A DNA stretch of 43,889 nt, from contig CALWTF010000017.1 of NCBI GenBank assembly GCA_944384415.1, positions 1-43,889 of the forward strand, in the 5' to 3' direction. Shown here in pieces: positions 19,430 to 27,364 of the stretch (its first letter is position 1; every line of letters starts with the position of its first letter). The position numbers and the translations under genes were made by a program. The stretch is from an uncultured Clostridia bacterium. GTDB lineage: Bacteria > Bacillota > Clostridia > Christensenellales > UBA1242. The notes beneath the pieces were generated by a model. That model was not told the DNA's origin. It did not search any database and was given only the letters and a program-made list of their open reading frames with translations.

Positions 19430-19460
19430 TATATTTGACAAAAAATGTTGGAGAAATGTT

Positions 19461-19892
19461 ATGGATATCACAGAAATTATAAAATTACTATCAACACTAT
19501 TTTCCAATAAAAACGAGTACTATTCTTCGCAAAACTCTAATTCTGAAAGTACTATGCAACCTGAAAATCCATCAAATATGCAAAATTTTAACAGTTCCTA
19601 CTGGTCTTTACCTAACTATGAATGGAAAGAACCCAACAAACAACCCACCCCATCAAGCTCAACTGATTTTACAAATTCTACGCCACAGAAAAACAATGAA
19701 CCTCAATCATCTATTTTAAATTTATTAAATCAAATTGATATTGAAAAAGTAATTCCATTAATATTAAAACTTTTACCAAATAAAAACTCAAACTCACAAC
19801 AATCAAACCAAGAAAAAAAAGATGACAAAGCATCTTTTCACAATGATACTTTTGAAAATAAATTTGTAAAAACTGACGACTATAATTATTAA
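19461..19892 (+). CDS. Low-complexity Asn/Ser/Pro-rich hydrophilic protein
   Basis: I do not recognise this 143-aa protein. It starts with a short hydrophobic helix (MDITEIIKLLSTLFSN), continues into a long disordered region rich in Asn, Ser, Gln and Pro (about 17-85), then a second helix (ILNLLNQIDIEKVIPLILKLLP) and a polar tail. Two amphipathic helices joined by a disordered linker suggest a scaffold or spore-surface type of protein, but nothing proves it. GGAG lies 7 nt before the ATG. It ends one base before the convergent HTH gene (19894). Confidence 0.65.
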   Translation: MDITEIIKLLSTLFSNKNEYYSSQNSNSESTMQPENPSNMQNFNSSYWSLPNYEWKEPNKQPTPSSSTDFTNSTPQKNNEPQSSILNLLNQIDIEKVIPLILKLLPNKNSNSQQSNQEKKDDKASFHNDTFENKFVKTDDYNY

Positions 19893-19893
19893 T

Positions 19894-20250
19894 TTATTTT
19901 CGTTTTTTTGATATTGTTTTTTGTTTATTTAAAATTAGTATTGTATATATTGTAACAGCATCTTCAAATTCTCTAACATCTAACCCAGTGATTTTTTTTA
20001 TTTTTTCAATTCTATAAAGCAAAGTATTTCGATGCATAAAACCGTTTGTACTTGTTTTTGATATGTTTAAATTGTTTTTAAAAAAAATCTCTACCGTTCT
20101 TACCAATTCATCATCACTTAAAAAATTTTTAATATTTTCATCATCAATAACATTATTACACCAACCTAAATCTTCATTATTCAAATTTTTTAATAATGTT
20201 GGTAACATAGATGAGTTGGTAAAAATTTTATCCTTAAAATTATTTATCAC
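19894..20250 (-). CDS. Orphan PucR/CdaR-type helix-turn-helix protein
   Basis: The C-terminal half is the PucR-family HTH: FMHRNTLLYRIEKIKKITG, then LDVREFEDAVTIYTILIL. Normally this domain closes a 300-500-aa regulator with sensor domains. Here the whole protein is about 118 aa, and the N-terminal 50 residues show no known sensor. I chose GTG 20250, which has GAGGG 8 nt upstream; an in-frame TTG at 20265 is the alternative but lacks a spaced ribosome site. Either start overlaps the 3' end of the ABC gene, so the two are translationally coupled. It could be a DNA-binding partner of that protein or the remnant of a larger regulator. Confidence 0.75.
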   Translation of the reverse strand: MINNFKDKIFTNSSMLPTLLKNLNNEDLGWCNNVIDDENIKNFLSDDELVRTVEIFFKNNLNISKTSTNGFMHRNTLLYRIEKIKKITGLDVREFEDAVTIYTILILNKQKTISKKRK

Positions 20251-20902
20251 CTTTTTTACCCTCAATACTTCCCGAATTAATTTTTATTGTTTTGTTAGTA
20301 ATATCTTTATATTTTGATGCATCAGTGCAAGCAATAACAAAAATTTCTGGTTCACTAACTTCAAGCAAAATTTTTAAAGATTTTATTACCTTAGCAAAAA
20401 TTTTTTCATCTTCTTCAATTTCTAAGTCATCACAAAGCAAAACATTTAATTTACGCAAACTTAAACGCGCAAACTGAACAATACGACGGTCACTTCCACA
20501 CAAAGTACCTACCTTTTCATTTTCCAAAGACTTTATTCCAAATTTTTTCAAAACATCATCAATTTGTTTTTTCCACAAATTTTTATCAATGCCTCTAATT
20601 TTTAACACATATTCTAAATTTTTATAAACCGTTTTATTTTCAAAAAAAACGGGTGGTGTTGAAATATAACCTAATGAAATATCACGCTCAAAATTAATTC
20701 TGTTCAAAGGTGTATTATCAAAATAAATTTCACCTTTTTTAATATTTTCTAAACCTGCTATAACCCTAAGCAAAGCAGTTCTTCCACTGCCTTTATCACC
20801 GGATAAAGCAACACTATCACCACTTTTTAAAGTTAATGATATATCATACAAAGCAAAATATTCTCGATTATAAGCAACAAAAACATTTTTTAATTCTATC
20901 AT
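20240..20902 (-). CDS. Degenerate ABC-type ATPase without permease
   Basis: Overall order and spacing are those of an ABC ATPase of about 220 aa (YNREYFALYDISLTLKSGD, then the P-loop). Every key motif is altered. Walker A is GDKGSGRTA, with Arg for the essential Lys. The signature LSGGQ is replaced by LCGSD followed by RRIVQFARLSL. Walker B LLCDD has Asp where the catalytic Glu should be. The switch His is absent (FVIACTDAS). It therefore probably binds nucleotide poorly or hydrolyses it slowly, if at all. No permease gene adjoins. Start ATG 20902 follows AAAAAGGA; an upstream in-frame GTG covers that site. It is coupled to the HTH gene by overlap. Confidence 0.85.
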   Translation of the reverse strand: MIELKNVFVAYNREYFALYDISLTLKSGDSVALSGDKGSGRTALLRVIAGLENIKKGEIYFDNTPLNRINFERDISLGYISTPPVFFENKTVYKNLEYVLKIRGIDKNLWKKQIDDVLKKFGIKSLENEKVGTLCGSDRRIVQFARLSLRKLNVLLCDDLEIEEDEKIFAKVIKSLKILLEVSEPEIFVIACTDASKYKDITNKTIKINSGSIEGKKGDK

Positions 20903-21066
20903 AAAAATTTCCTTTTTATTAGAATACACTTTTTAAAAAATTTTTTCAACTAAATTTTATTAAATAATAATAAAAAATTATATTATATATTAACCTAAAA
21001 TTGCTAGCCAAATATTAAATAAATTGTTATAATAATGGTGTATTTATTTAATTGGAGTTAACTATT

Positions 21067-22287
21067 ATGAAAGATTTATTTGAAAAATGTCAACAGTATA
21101 ACAAAGTAAATATTATAAAAGAAAATAATATGTATCCTTATTTCCACTACCTTAACAGTGGTCAAGATATAGTTGTTAATATGGAAGGACATCGTGTTAT
21201 TATGATTGGTTCAAACAACTATCTTGGTTTAACAAGCCACCCAGAGGTTATTGAAGCAAGCATAAAAGCAACAGAAAAGTATGGTTCAGGTTGTTCTGGT
21301 TCTCGTTTTTTAAACGGAACACTTGATTTGCACTTAGAACTAGAAGCTGAACTTGCTGAATTTTTACACAAAGAAGAAGCTGTTATATTTAGCACTGGTT
21401 TCCAATCAAATTTAGCTATAATTAGTGCTATTGCAGGAAGAAATGATTACATAATTTGCGATAAAGAAAATCACGCAAGTATATATGATGGTTGTCGATT
21501 AAGCTTTGCCCGTATGTTAAGATATGAACACAGTGATATGATAGACTTGGAACGACAACTGCAACTTGTTCCAGAAGATAAGGGTTGTTTAATTGTAACT
21601 GATGGTGTTTTTAGTATGGGGGGTGACCTTTGCAAATTACCTGAAATTGTTAAACTTGCTAAAAAATATGGTGCCCGAATTATGATTGATGATGCTCATG
21701 GTTTAGGTGTTTTTGGCGAACACGGAAGAGGTACCGCTGAATATTTCGGATTAGAAAATGATGTAGATATTATTATGGGAACTTTCAGTAAATCACTAGC
21801 ATCTTTAGGTGGATTTATGGTTGCCAAAAAAGAAGTATGCAACTACATTCGACACACATCAAGACCATTTATATTTGCAGCATCAATACCACCTTCTTGT
21901 GTAGCAAGTGCACTAACTTCATTAAGAATTTTAAAAAGAGAACCTGAAAGGGTTAAAAATTTGCTTGATATAACAGAATATATGCGCAATAATTTAAAAG
22001 CTCGAAATTTACCTATTCGTGAAAGTCAAGCACCTATTATTCCAATAAACACATATGATGATATAAGAACTTTTTATGCGTGCAAAGTTTTATTTGATAA
22101 TGGTGTTTATGTTAATCCTTGCATATCACCTGCTGTTCCTGTTGGTGAAGCTATAATAAGAACAAGCTACACAGCCACTCACACAAAAGAACTTATGGAT
22201 GAAGCGGCAGATATTATTAAAAAAGTTTTTGATGAATTGCCAAGTGTTGAATACTTTAAAAAGTTTGCTGAAGAAAATAATTTATAA
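21067..22287 (+). CDS. Alpha-oxoamine synthase (serine palmitoyltransferase-like)
   Basis: This PLP enzyme condenses an amino acid with an acyl-CoA, releasing CO2. The PLP lysine is Lys242 in TFSKSLASLGG, and the cofactor-binding DDAHGLGVFGEHGRG begins at Asp208. The GSGCSGSRFLNGTLDLHLELE stretch, with DKENHASIYDG, resembles bacterial serine palmitoyltransferases and AONS more than KBL. No biotin genes adjoin. ATG 21067 has GGAG 9 nt upstream; a TTG five codons earlier overlaps that site. At 406 aa the length is normal. It converges with a glycosyltransferase and shares a terminator. The substrate pair (serine, glycine or alanine; which acyl donor) cannot be read from sequence. Confidence 0.88.
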   Translation: MKDLFEKCQQYNKVNIIKENNMYPYFHYLNSGQDIVVNMEGHRVIMIGSNNYLGLTSHPEVIEASIKATEKYGSGCSGSRFLNGTLDLHLELEAELAEFLHKEEAVIFSTGFQSNLAIISAIAGRNDYIICDKENHASIYDGCRLSFARMLRYEHSDMIDLERQLQLVPEDKGCLIVTDGVFSMGGDLCKLPEIVKLAKKYGARIMIDDAHGLGVFGEHGRGTAEYFGLENDVDIIMGTFSKSLASLGGFMVAKKEVCNYIRHTSRPFIFAASIPPSCVASALTSLRILKREPERVKNLLDITEYMRNNLKARNLPIRESQAPIIPINTYDDIRTFYACKVLFDNGVYVNPCISPAVPVGEAIIRTSYTATHTKELMDEAADIIKKVFDELPSVEYFKKFAEENNL

Positions 22288-22290
22288 AAA

Positions 22291-22317
22291 AACACGGAAG
22301 ATTTCCGTGTTTTTTTT
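22291..22317. terminator. Bidirectional terminator between the oxoamine synthase and GT2 genes
   Basis: AACACGGAA GAT TTCCGTGTT is a 9-bp stem with a 3-nt loop, with A's on the left and eight T on the right. It serves the plus-strand gene, and the opposite polarity suits the minus-strand glycosyltransferase. Confidence 0.85.
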
Positions 22318-23680
22318 AACCATTTACAAATTTTTTTGTAGCTTGTTCATCTTCATCTTCATCACAATTAATATCTGAGCTATCTGCAATTTCAACAATT
22401 GTATTATTGTTTTTTATGTCACTAACAGTAATACTTTGGTCGTGTTTAATTGGCACCCAAGTTACATTCTTTTGAAAAAGCGCAGTAACAGCTATTGGGA
22501 AATATGTGAACATAAATAAAGGGAAAGTAAACATTGTAATTATTTTTTTAAATGTTGTTGTGTGTATTTTTTTCCATTCTGTTATTATTGTTAACATACC
22601 AACCACAAACAATAAAGCATAAAAATACGCTAGTTGTATTGCTAATGTTAAAGCCGAAGCTATCATAATTTCAGAACTTAACATACAAAGCCCGCATATA
22701 AAAAATCCTAAATCAACTATCATCATTCCTAAACTAACTAATAATGCTGGCGCAATTGTTGTAAACATATCATAACAACTAAAACCATTTTTACTAAAAA
22801 AGCTTTTTATAAGTTTACCACCATTTTTACCTACAACTTGATAAAAACCTTTTGCCCATCGTTTTCTTTGATTCCAAGATTGCTTAAAAGTGTATGGTTG
22901 TTCATCATAAAGTACTGCATCTTTAGCATAACCTATTTTACCACCTTTTAAAACATAATCAGTAGTAAATTCAATATCTTCAGTTAATAATGCACATTTC
23001 CAACCACCAAATTCTTCCATAACCTTTTTTGAAATGACCCAACCAGTTCCACTAATAGCACAACTAGTGTTTAACACCATTCTTGGACCATTCAAATATC
23101 TTGATTCTCTTAAAAACCAAGTTGCATAACCTGACGATATCCAGTTTTGACCAAAATTTTTACTGTTTCGGTAACTAGTTATAACCTCGTAACCACTGTC
23201 AAAAACTTTGTTTATTTCTTCAATATAGTTAGTTTCAAGCAAATTGTCAGCATCTAAAACCAAAAAGGCCTCATAATTTTTGTTTTTATAATCATCACTA
23301 AGCAAAATATTAAATAAATATTCCAATAAATAACCTTTTCCCTTTTTTTCGCTGTTATTTCTAGTAATAACTATTGCGCCTTTTTCGTTTGCAATTTTGG
23401 CAGTGTTATCAGTGCTTCCATCATCACCAACAATAATATCAATTAAATCTGATGGATAATTTTGATTTTTTATTGAATCTATCAAATGCCCTACAACTGC
23501 TTCCTCATTTTTGGCTGGTATTATTACTGCAAATTTATGTTTTTGAAACTCAGTTTTTTTAAGTTTGGGTTGTTTTATTAAACCAACAAACAAATAAAAA
23601 ATTTGGTGAGCATACATAACTGTAAACAAAACACCTAATGCAAAACTTATCCATGTTAGAATTGATACTAAAACAGACAT
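22316..23680 (-). CDS. Membrane family 2 glycosyltransferase
   Basis: A processive-type GT2 (cellulose/hyaluronan synthase-like fold). There is one N-terminal membrane segment (about 3-34), then the cytoplasmic GT-A domain with DDGS at 86-89, DAD at 143-145, TED at 233-235 and QRKRW at 271-275. About three membrane segments follow between 305 and 415, and an acidic C-terminal tail closes the 454 aa. D, DxD, TED and Q(R/Q)xRW are the substrate, metal and acceptor motifs of polymerising GT2 enzymes. No partner polysaccharide gene adjoins, so the product (glycolipid or polymer) is unknown. The nearby galU-like enzyme could supply UDP-glucose. Confidence 0.9.
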   Translation of the reverse strand: MSVLVSILTWISFALGVLFTVMYAHQIFYLFVGLIKQPKLKKTEFQKHKFAVIIPAKNEEAVVGHLIDSIKNQNYPSDLIDIIVGDDGSTDNTAKIANEKGAIVITRNNSEKKGKGYLLEYLFNILLSDDYKNKNYEAFLVLDADNLLETNYIEEINKVFDSGYEVITSYRNSKNFGQNWISSGYATWFLRESRYLNGPRMVLNTSCAISGTGWVISKKVMEEFGGWKCALLTEDIEFTTDYVLKGGKIGYAKDAVLYDEQPYTFKQSWNQRKRWAKGFYQVVGKNGGKLIKSFFSKNGFSCYDMFTTIAPALLVSLGMMIVDLGFFICGLCMLSSEIMIASALTLAIQLAYFYALLFVVGMLTIITEWKKIHTTTFKKIITMFTFPLFMFTYFPIAVTALFQKNVTWVPIKHDQSITVSDIKNNNTIVEIADSSDINCDEDEDEQATKKFVNG

Positions 23681-23868
23681 TTCTTTTTCCTTTTATTTTC
23701 TAATTGTAAATTATCAATTTTAAGGTAAATAGTTTAGTAATTTTAGCATATATATTTTAGCCATATACTATTAATTTTAAAAGTAATTAAATCTTAAATT
23801 AAACTATATTAAATTATTATATAATTTTAAATTTATTTTGGTCACACTTTAAATATATAACAATTATA

Positions 23869-23899
23869 AATGCAAACCACCTTGTAGGCGGTTTGCATT
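23869..23899 (-). terminator. Hairpin terminator after the Ppx-like gene
   Basis: AATGCAAACC and GGTTTGCATT form a 10-bp stem, nearly extended by further pairs, immediately beyond the stop at 23900. The T tail is short, so efficiency may be modest. From 23681 to 23868 I see only AT-rich DNA that would hold the glycosyltransferase promoter. Confidence 0.6.
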
Positions 23900-25486
23900 T
23901 TAAAGCAATTCAAGTGTTTTACCAAAAACCTTTTTAAAATCGGAACCAGCACCCGCAGTAACCCTTAAAACAAAAGTTATATCACTTTCAGTAACTGTTT
24001 TCATAATCACAGAATCCCCTAAAACATCACAAACTATGTCAGTTACAGCATTTTGATTAACACAATCTAAACTAGAAGCAATTCTTACAATAACAGATAG
24101 TTTTTTTACTGCTTGTAAATCTTCATCATTAACTATGTCTTTATACTTTACCCATTCTGATAACAAAAATTCTTCATTATATTGGCTATGAGCAACAAAA
24201 GCAGCAGTTACTAAATCTCGGTGTGATGCGCCATAAATTTGAGAGTTTAAAATAACATGTAATGAATCTTTATGTGTTGGTTGAAAGCGAATTCTAGAAC
24301 CACTGTTTGCCATATAACAAGCAATTTTAAGTGGTTTAATATAAGACCTTGGCAATCGATGCATAACTCGCAATTGCTTAAACAACAAAGTTGCCAATTC
24401 AAAAACATGTGCGCCATTTGTATGATTTGGTTGGTAAAACCTTTGGTTAACTTGTAAACTATACCCCAACAAATCTTGTATAGGTTTTTCGTTGGTAATA
24501 GGTACACAGTGTTTAAACAATACCCCAGTGGTTATATCAGTTGCCGAAATTTTAATTTGTTCAATATTAAAAACTTCAATTGCAGCACTTATCATACTAA
24601 GCCCACAAGCAATACTTCCAGCACTTTCTTGCGAAACCCCTTTTATAACCGCATCTTTATCAACTTTTAGGTTTTTAATGGCATTGTAAACATTTTCAAA
24701 ATCTTTTTTTGTCATAACATAGTTATGTGGCATATCCAAAGGATATTTTTTACCCTTTCTGCTTATTTTACCCGCACTTAAAAAAATTTGACCAACACCA
24801 ACAAATTGCAAATCTTCTATTCCAAGTTCATTAACCCAATCATTCATTTGCCACTGTTTTTTTATAAACTCTTGAATAACTGCACATTGTTCTTCAAAAT
24901 TTGTTTCATTATCCATAAACAATTTTTTCAAAGTGTCAGAACCAAATTGAATTGTAGAATATTGCAAAATAACTCGCCTTGCATAAGCAATAATTTGCGT
25001 TTGTTCTTTGTCAATATTAAAAATAACACCCTTATCAACATCCAAACTGTTAATAACACCAGTATAAACTGCATTTATTTCTTCATCTTCACTTAACAAA
25101 TGAAACTTAAAACCCGAAGATAATTCCATTTCATCTAAAAAACCATAATGGTTTTTAGCTGAACGAATATCGTGTGTTGCAAAAGCAATGCTTTTACCAA
25201 TTTTAAGAGCATCACACAATTTACGATACATCGTTACAATTTGTTTACTTTCGGCAATTTCAGCAGGTTTAATAACACCATCACGCTCAATATCATCATA
25301 AATGCGAACTGGTTCAACATACTCATCATAAACTTCAAAACCAGAACCATTTTCACCATACCAAGCAAGCACCAATTTTATTTCGTGTGAAGTTATTTCA
25401 ACAAGTGCAATTCTATCTTTTAATGTTTTATCTTGAATTTTAGATAATGAATCTGAAATCTCTATTCCTGAAAAATCTTTGCTCAA
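23900..25486 (-). CDS. Degenerate Ppx/GppA-like protein
   Basis: The architecture is that of exopolyphosphatase / guanosine pentaphosphatase: an ASKHA N-terminal half and a helical HD-like C-terminal half, 528 aa. Recognisable elements are LVEITSHEIKLVLAW (strand 1), ATHDIRSAKN at 103-111 in the place of T(R)DA-N, and LLSEDEEINAVYTG around 132-136 for the usual GEEEA. The DIGGGSTE phosphate-binding loop is replaced by FNIDKEQTQII at 156-166. The HD site reads CYMANSGS instead of LLHDIG. So catalysis is doubtful and a sensing or binding role is possible. It lies 20 nt after the ferredoxin gene, in the same direction. Confidence 0.8.
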   Translation of the reverse strand: MSKDFSGIEISDSLSKIQDKTLKDRIALVEITSHEIKLVLAWYGENGSGFEVYDEYVEPVRIYDDIERDGVIKPAEIAESKQIVTMYRKLCDALKIGKSIAFATHDIRSAKNHYGFLDEMELSSGFKFHLLSEDEEINAVYTGVINSLDVDKGVIFNIDKEQTQIIAYARRVILQYSTIQFGSDTLKKLFMDNETNFEEQCAVIQEFIKKQWQMNDWVNELGIEDLQFVGVGQIFLSAGKISRKGKKYPLDMPHNYVMTKKDFENVYNAIKNLKVDKDAVIKGVSQESAGSIACGLSMISAAIEVFNIEQIKISATDITTGVLFKHCVPITNEKPIQDLLGYSLQVNQRFYQPNHTNGAHVFELATLLFKQLRVMHRLPRSYIKPLKIACYMANSGSRIRFQPTHKDSLHVILNSQIYGASHRDLVTAAFVAHSQYNEEFLLSEWVKYKDIVNDEDLQAVKKLSVIVRIASSLDCVNQNAVTDIVCDVLGDSVIMKTVTESDITFVLRVTAGAGSDFKKVFGKTLELL

Positions 25487-25506
25487 AATATTAGTTTCCT
25501 TTTCAA

Positions 25507-25677
25507 TTATTTTTCAATTTTAATTGCTTGTACTGGACAAATATTCTCACAAGTTAAACATTTAATGCATTTTTCTTTGTCTATAACAGCTTTTCCATCT
25601 TTATCAAATGAAATTGCATTAACAGGACACATATTAACGCAAGAACCACATCCAATACATTTTTCTTTATTAACCAT
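25507..25677 (-). CDS. 2[4Fe-4S] ferredoxin, clostridial type
   Basis: A 56-aa electron carrier with two CxxCxxCxxxCP motifs: CIGCGSCVNMCP and CIKCLTCENICP. Each binds a [4Fe-4S] cluster. Size and spacing are those of the small ferredoxins that serve anaerobic redox enzymes such as pyruvate:ferredoxin oxidoreductase and hydrogenase. ATG 25677 has GAGGT 8 nt upstream; a GTG five codons earlier overlaps that site. It is upstream of the Ppx-like gene and may be co-transcribed with it. No redox partner gene lies nearby. Confidence 0.95.
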   Translation of the reverse strand: MVNKEKCIGCGSCVNMCPVNAISFDKDGKAVIDKEKCIKCLTCENICPVQAIKIEK

Positions 25678-25930
25678 AATATAATACCTCACTTATTTTT
25701 TTTGCAATATAGCACAGCACACAACTTTTGTCAACCCTGTTTTTGAAAATATTTTTTAAAACAAGTTTTATGCACAGTTTTATTTGTTTTTAGCACATAA
25801 ATACAAAATTAAATTAAAATAAATTAAAACAAAATAATCAAAAAACATAAAATTTAATTAAAGCATAGCTTTAAATTTACAGTGATATAAATTAAAGTAA
25901 ACATTAAAAATATATAGTTTTTATTTTTAC

Positions 25931-25959
25931 TTGACAATAAAAACAAAAACTGTTATACT
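25931..25959 (+). promoter_or_regulatory. Promoter of tRNA-Leu
   Basis: TTGACA (25931-25936), a 17-nt spacer and TATACT (25954-25959), 24 nt before the tRNA. The rest of the gene-free stretch 25678-25930 is featureless AT-rich DNA apart from the ferredoxin leader. Confidence 0.8.
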
Positions 25960-25983
25960 ATTATTATCTAATTTTTATATTAT

Positions 25984-26072
25984 GCGGCCGTGGCGGAATG
26001 GCAGACGCGCAAGACTAAGGATCTTGTGATAGTTTAAATATCGTGGAGGTTCAAGTCCTCTCGACCGCACCA
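25984..26072 (+). tRNA. tRNA-Leu (anticodon AAG)
   Basis: Class II tRNA, 89 nt with encoded CCA. The anticodon stem CAAGA/TCTTG is perfect and the loop CTAAGGA gives anticodon AAG (codon CUU). A long variable arm and T loop TTCAAGT are present. The acceptor stem pairs except for a C5-A68 mismatch. A34 is uncommon in bacterial tRNAs other than Arg-ACG and would probably need deamination to inosine to read more than CUU. It has its own promoter and terminator and stands alone between the ferredoxin and the restriction operon. Confidence 0.93.
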
Positions 26073-26081
26073 AACAAGAAT

Positions 26082-26116
26082 AAAACGAACCTTATAAAAA
26101 ACAAGGTTCGTTTTTT
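26082..26116. terminator. Terminator of tRNA-Leu (also facing hsdS)
   Basis: AAAACGAACCTT, a 9-nt loop and AAGGTTCGTTTT form a 12-bp stem followed by T's on the plus strand. The symmetrical A/T flanks make it usable from the minus strand at the end of hsdS. Confidence 0.85.
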
Positions 26117-26146
26117 AATTAAAATTTAATTTAAGATTTTGTTTGT

Positions 26147-27364
26147 TTATTCTTTGAAAGTTACCTGCCCATTCATAAGAAGTGGCAACAAGAAATCACG
26201 AAGCGAAGATAATTCTTTATTTTGTTCTTCATTTTTTATTTCCATATTTATTAAAATATTAAAAATTGCAAATTTATTAACAATTTCTTTACAATAAGGA
26301 ATATTCATTTCGTTCAGATGACTATCATTTACAACTTTTTGAATTGAACCACTTGAAACATCTTTCATTCTACTAATAAATTTTGATATAGTTAAATAAG
26401 AATACAATAGTCTATTTTCTTTTGGTGTAAAGGCGGCAGCAGCTCTTCCTAAAGATATTTTATTATTACAAATAGCCATAGCACCAATAGACCCTGCAAC
26501 CGACATTAAAATATCATTTTTATGTGCATATCTTCTACTGGCATTTGTTTTTGCTTGACAATCTACCAATAAACCATTTCTCATATCACCAGCCCCTGAA
26601 CAATATAAAATTGCATCATTTCCATTATAATTCGAAGATAGTATGTTTTCTCCATCTGGACATTGTCCCCAAGTTACACTGCAAATATCCCTTATATTTA
26701 CAACTTCCCAGCCTTCGGGGATTTCTCGTTTTAATTGTTCATTGTAAACCATTTTACCACCCGATGATTTATAAGGTTTGCCTTGTTCATTTGGAAATTC
26801 AAATTGCAAAAACCAATAATCATAAATTGTTTTCGCCAATTCTTCAAGCTGTGAATTGATTTGATTATTGTTATTTATTTTTTTAGTTAAAATATTATAT
26901 ATTTTTGCAATCAGTTTTTGCTCGTTTAATGTTAAAATAGGTATTTTTATAGATTTAAACATAGAATGTGTCAAATCAGATTGTACTGAGTTCTTAGCTT
27001 TAATTAGTGCTTGATTTTTAAAAAATGTTGAATTTAAAACTGTAAACAAATAATCTTTATCTATTTTTTTACTATTCAATTTTACTATAAAAGAGTTATT
27101 GTGCACCACTCCACAAAATCCCTTAAAAACCAATCCTATTTGACCAGTTCTAGTATATATTATATCCTCTGGAGAAACTACAACATTTTTGTTCACATCA
27201 GTTGAAATAAATTTAGTAAATTTATTTTCTAACATATCTGCTATTCTTAATAGTGGTAAAACAAATTTATCTTGTTTCTTATTACTTATCAAATGTTCTG
27301 TAGTTTTGTTTATTGCTAATCCCTGATTTAATGATACAAATAATCCTACTTCCTCAAGTTTCAT
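26147..27364 (-). CDS. hsdS: Type I restriction-modification specificity subunit HsdS
   Basis: HsdS gives DNA sequence specificity to the HsdM and HsdR complex. The 405 aa show two target-recognition domains: one at about 1-145 and one at about 220-365. The first is followed by a conserved helical spacer (LNEQKLIAKIYNIL, QLEELAKTIYDYWFLQFEFP) and the second by its C-terminal counterpart (EEQNKELSSLRDFLLPLLMNG). TRD2 opens with IPEGWEVVNI. Both halves are intact. It overlaps the hsdM stop by 11 nt. No second hsdS, invertase or inverted repeats adjoin, so nothing suggests phase variation. The target site cannot be read from sequence. Confidence 0.94.
   Translation of the reverse strand: MKLEEVGLFVSLNQGLAINKTTEHLISNKKQDKFVLPLLRIADMLENKFTKFISTDVNKNVVVSPEDIIYTRTGQIGLVFKGFCGVVHNNSFIVKLNSKKIDKDYLFTVLNSTFFKNQALIKAKNSVQSDLTHSMFKSIKIPILTLNEQKLIAKIYNILTKKINNNNQINSQLEELAKTIYDYWFLQFEFPNEQGKPYKSSGGKMVYNEQLKREIPEGWEVVNIRDICSVTWGQCPDGENILSSNYNGNDAILYCSGAGDMRNGLLVDCQAKTNASRRYAHKNDILMSVAGSIGAMAICNNKISLGRAAAAFTPKENRLLYSYLTISKFISRMKDVSSGSIQKVVNDSHLNEMNIPYCKEIVNKFAIFNILINMEIKNEEQNKELSSLRDFLLPLLMNGQVTFKE

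Noticed and set aside
19435-19457. TTGACA upstream of the gene at 19461 as a promoter
   Set aside because: A -10 at normal spacing would fall on the start codon and no TATAAT-like hexamer is there.
26147-27364. Phase-variable hsdS shuffling
   Set aside because: Only one intact hsdS is present, and no inverted repeats, partial hsdS copies or recombinase are seen in the window.
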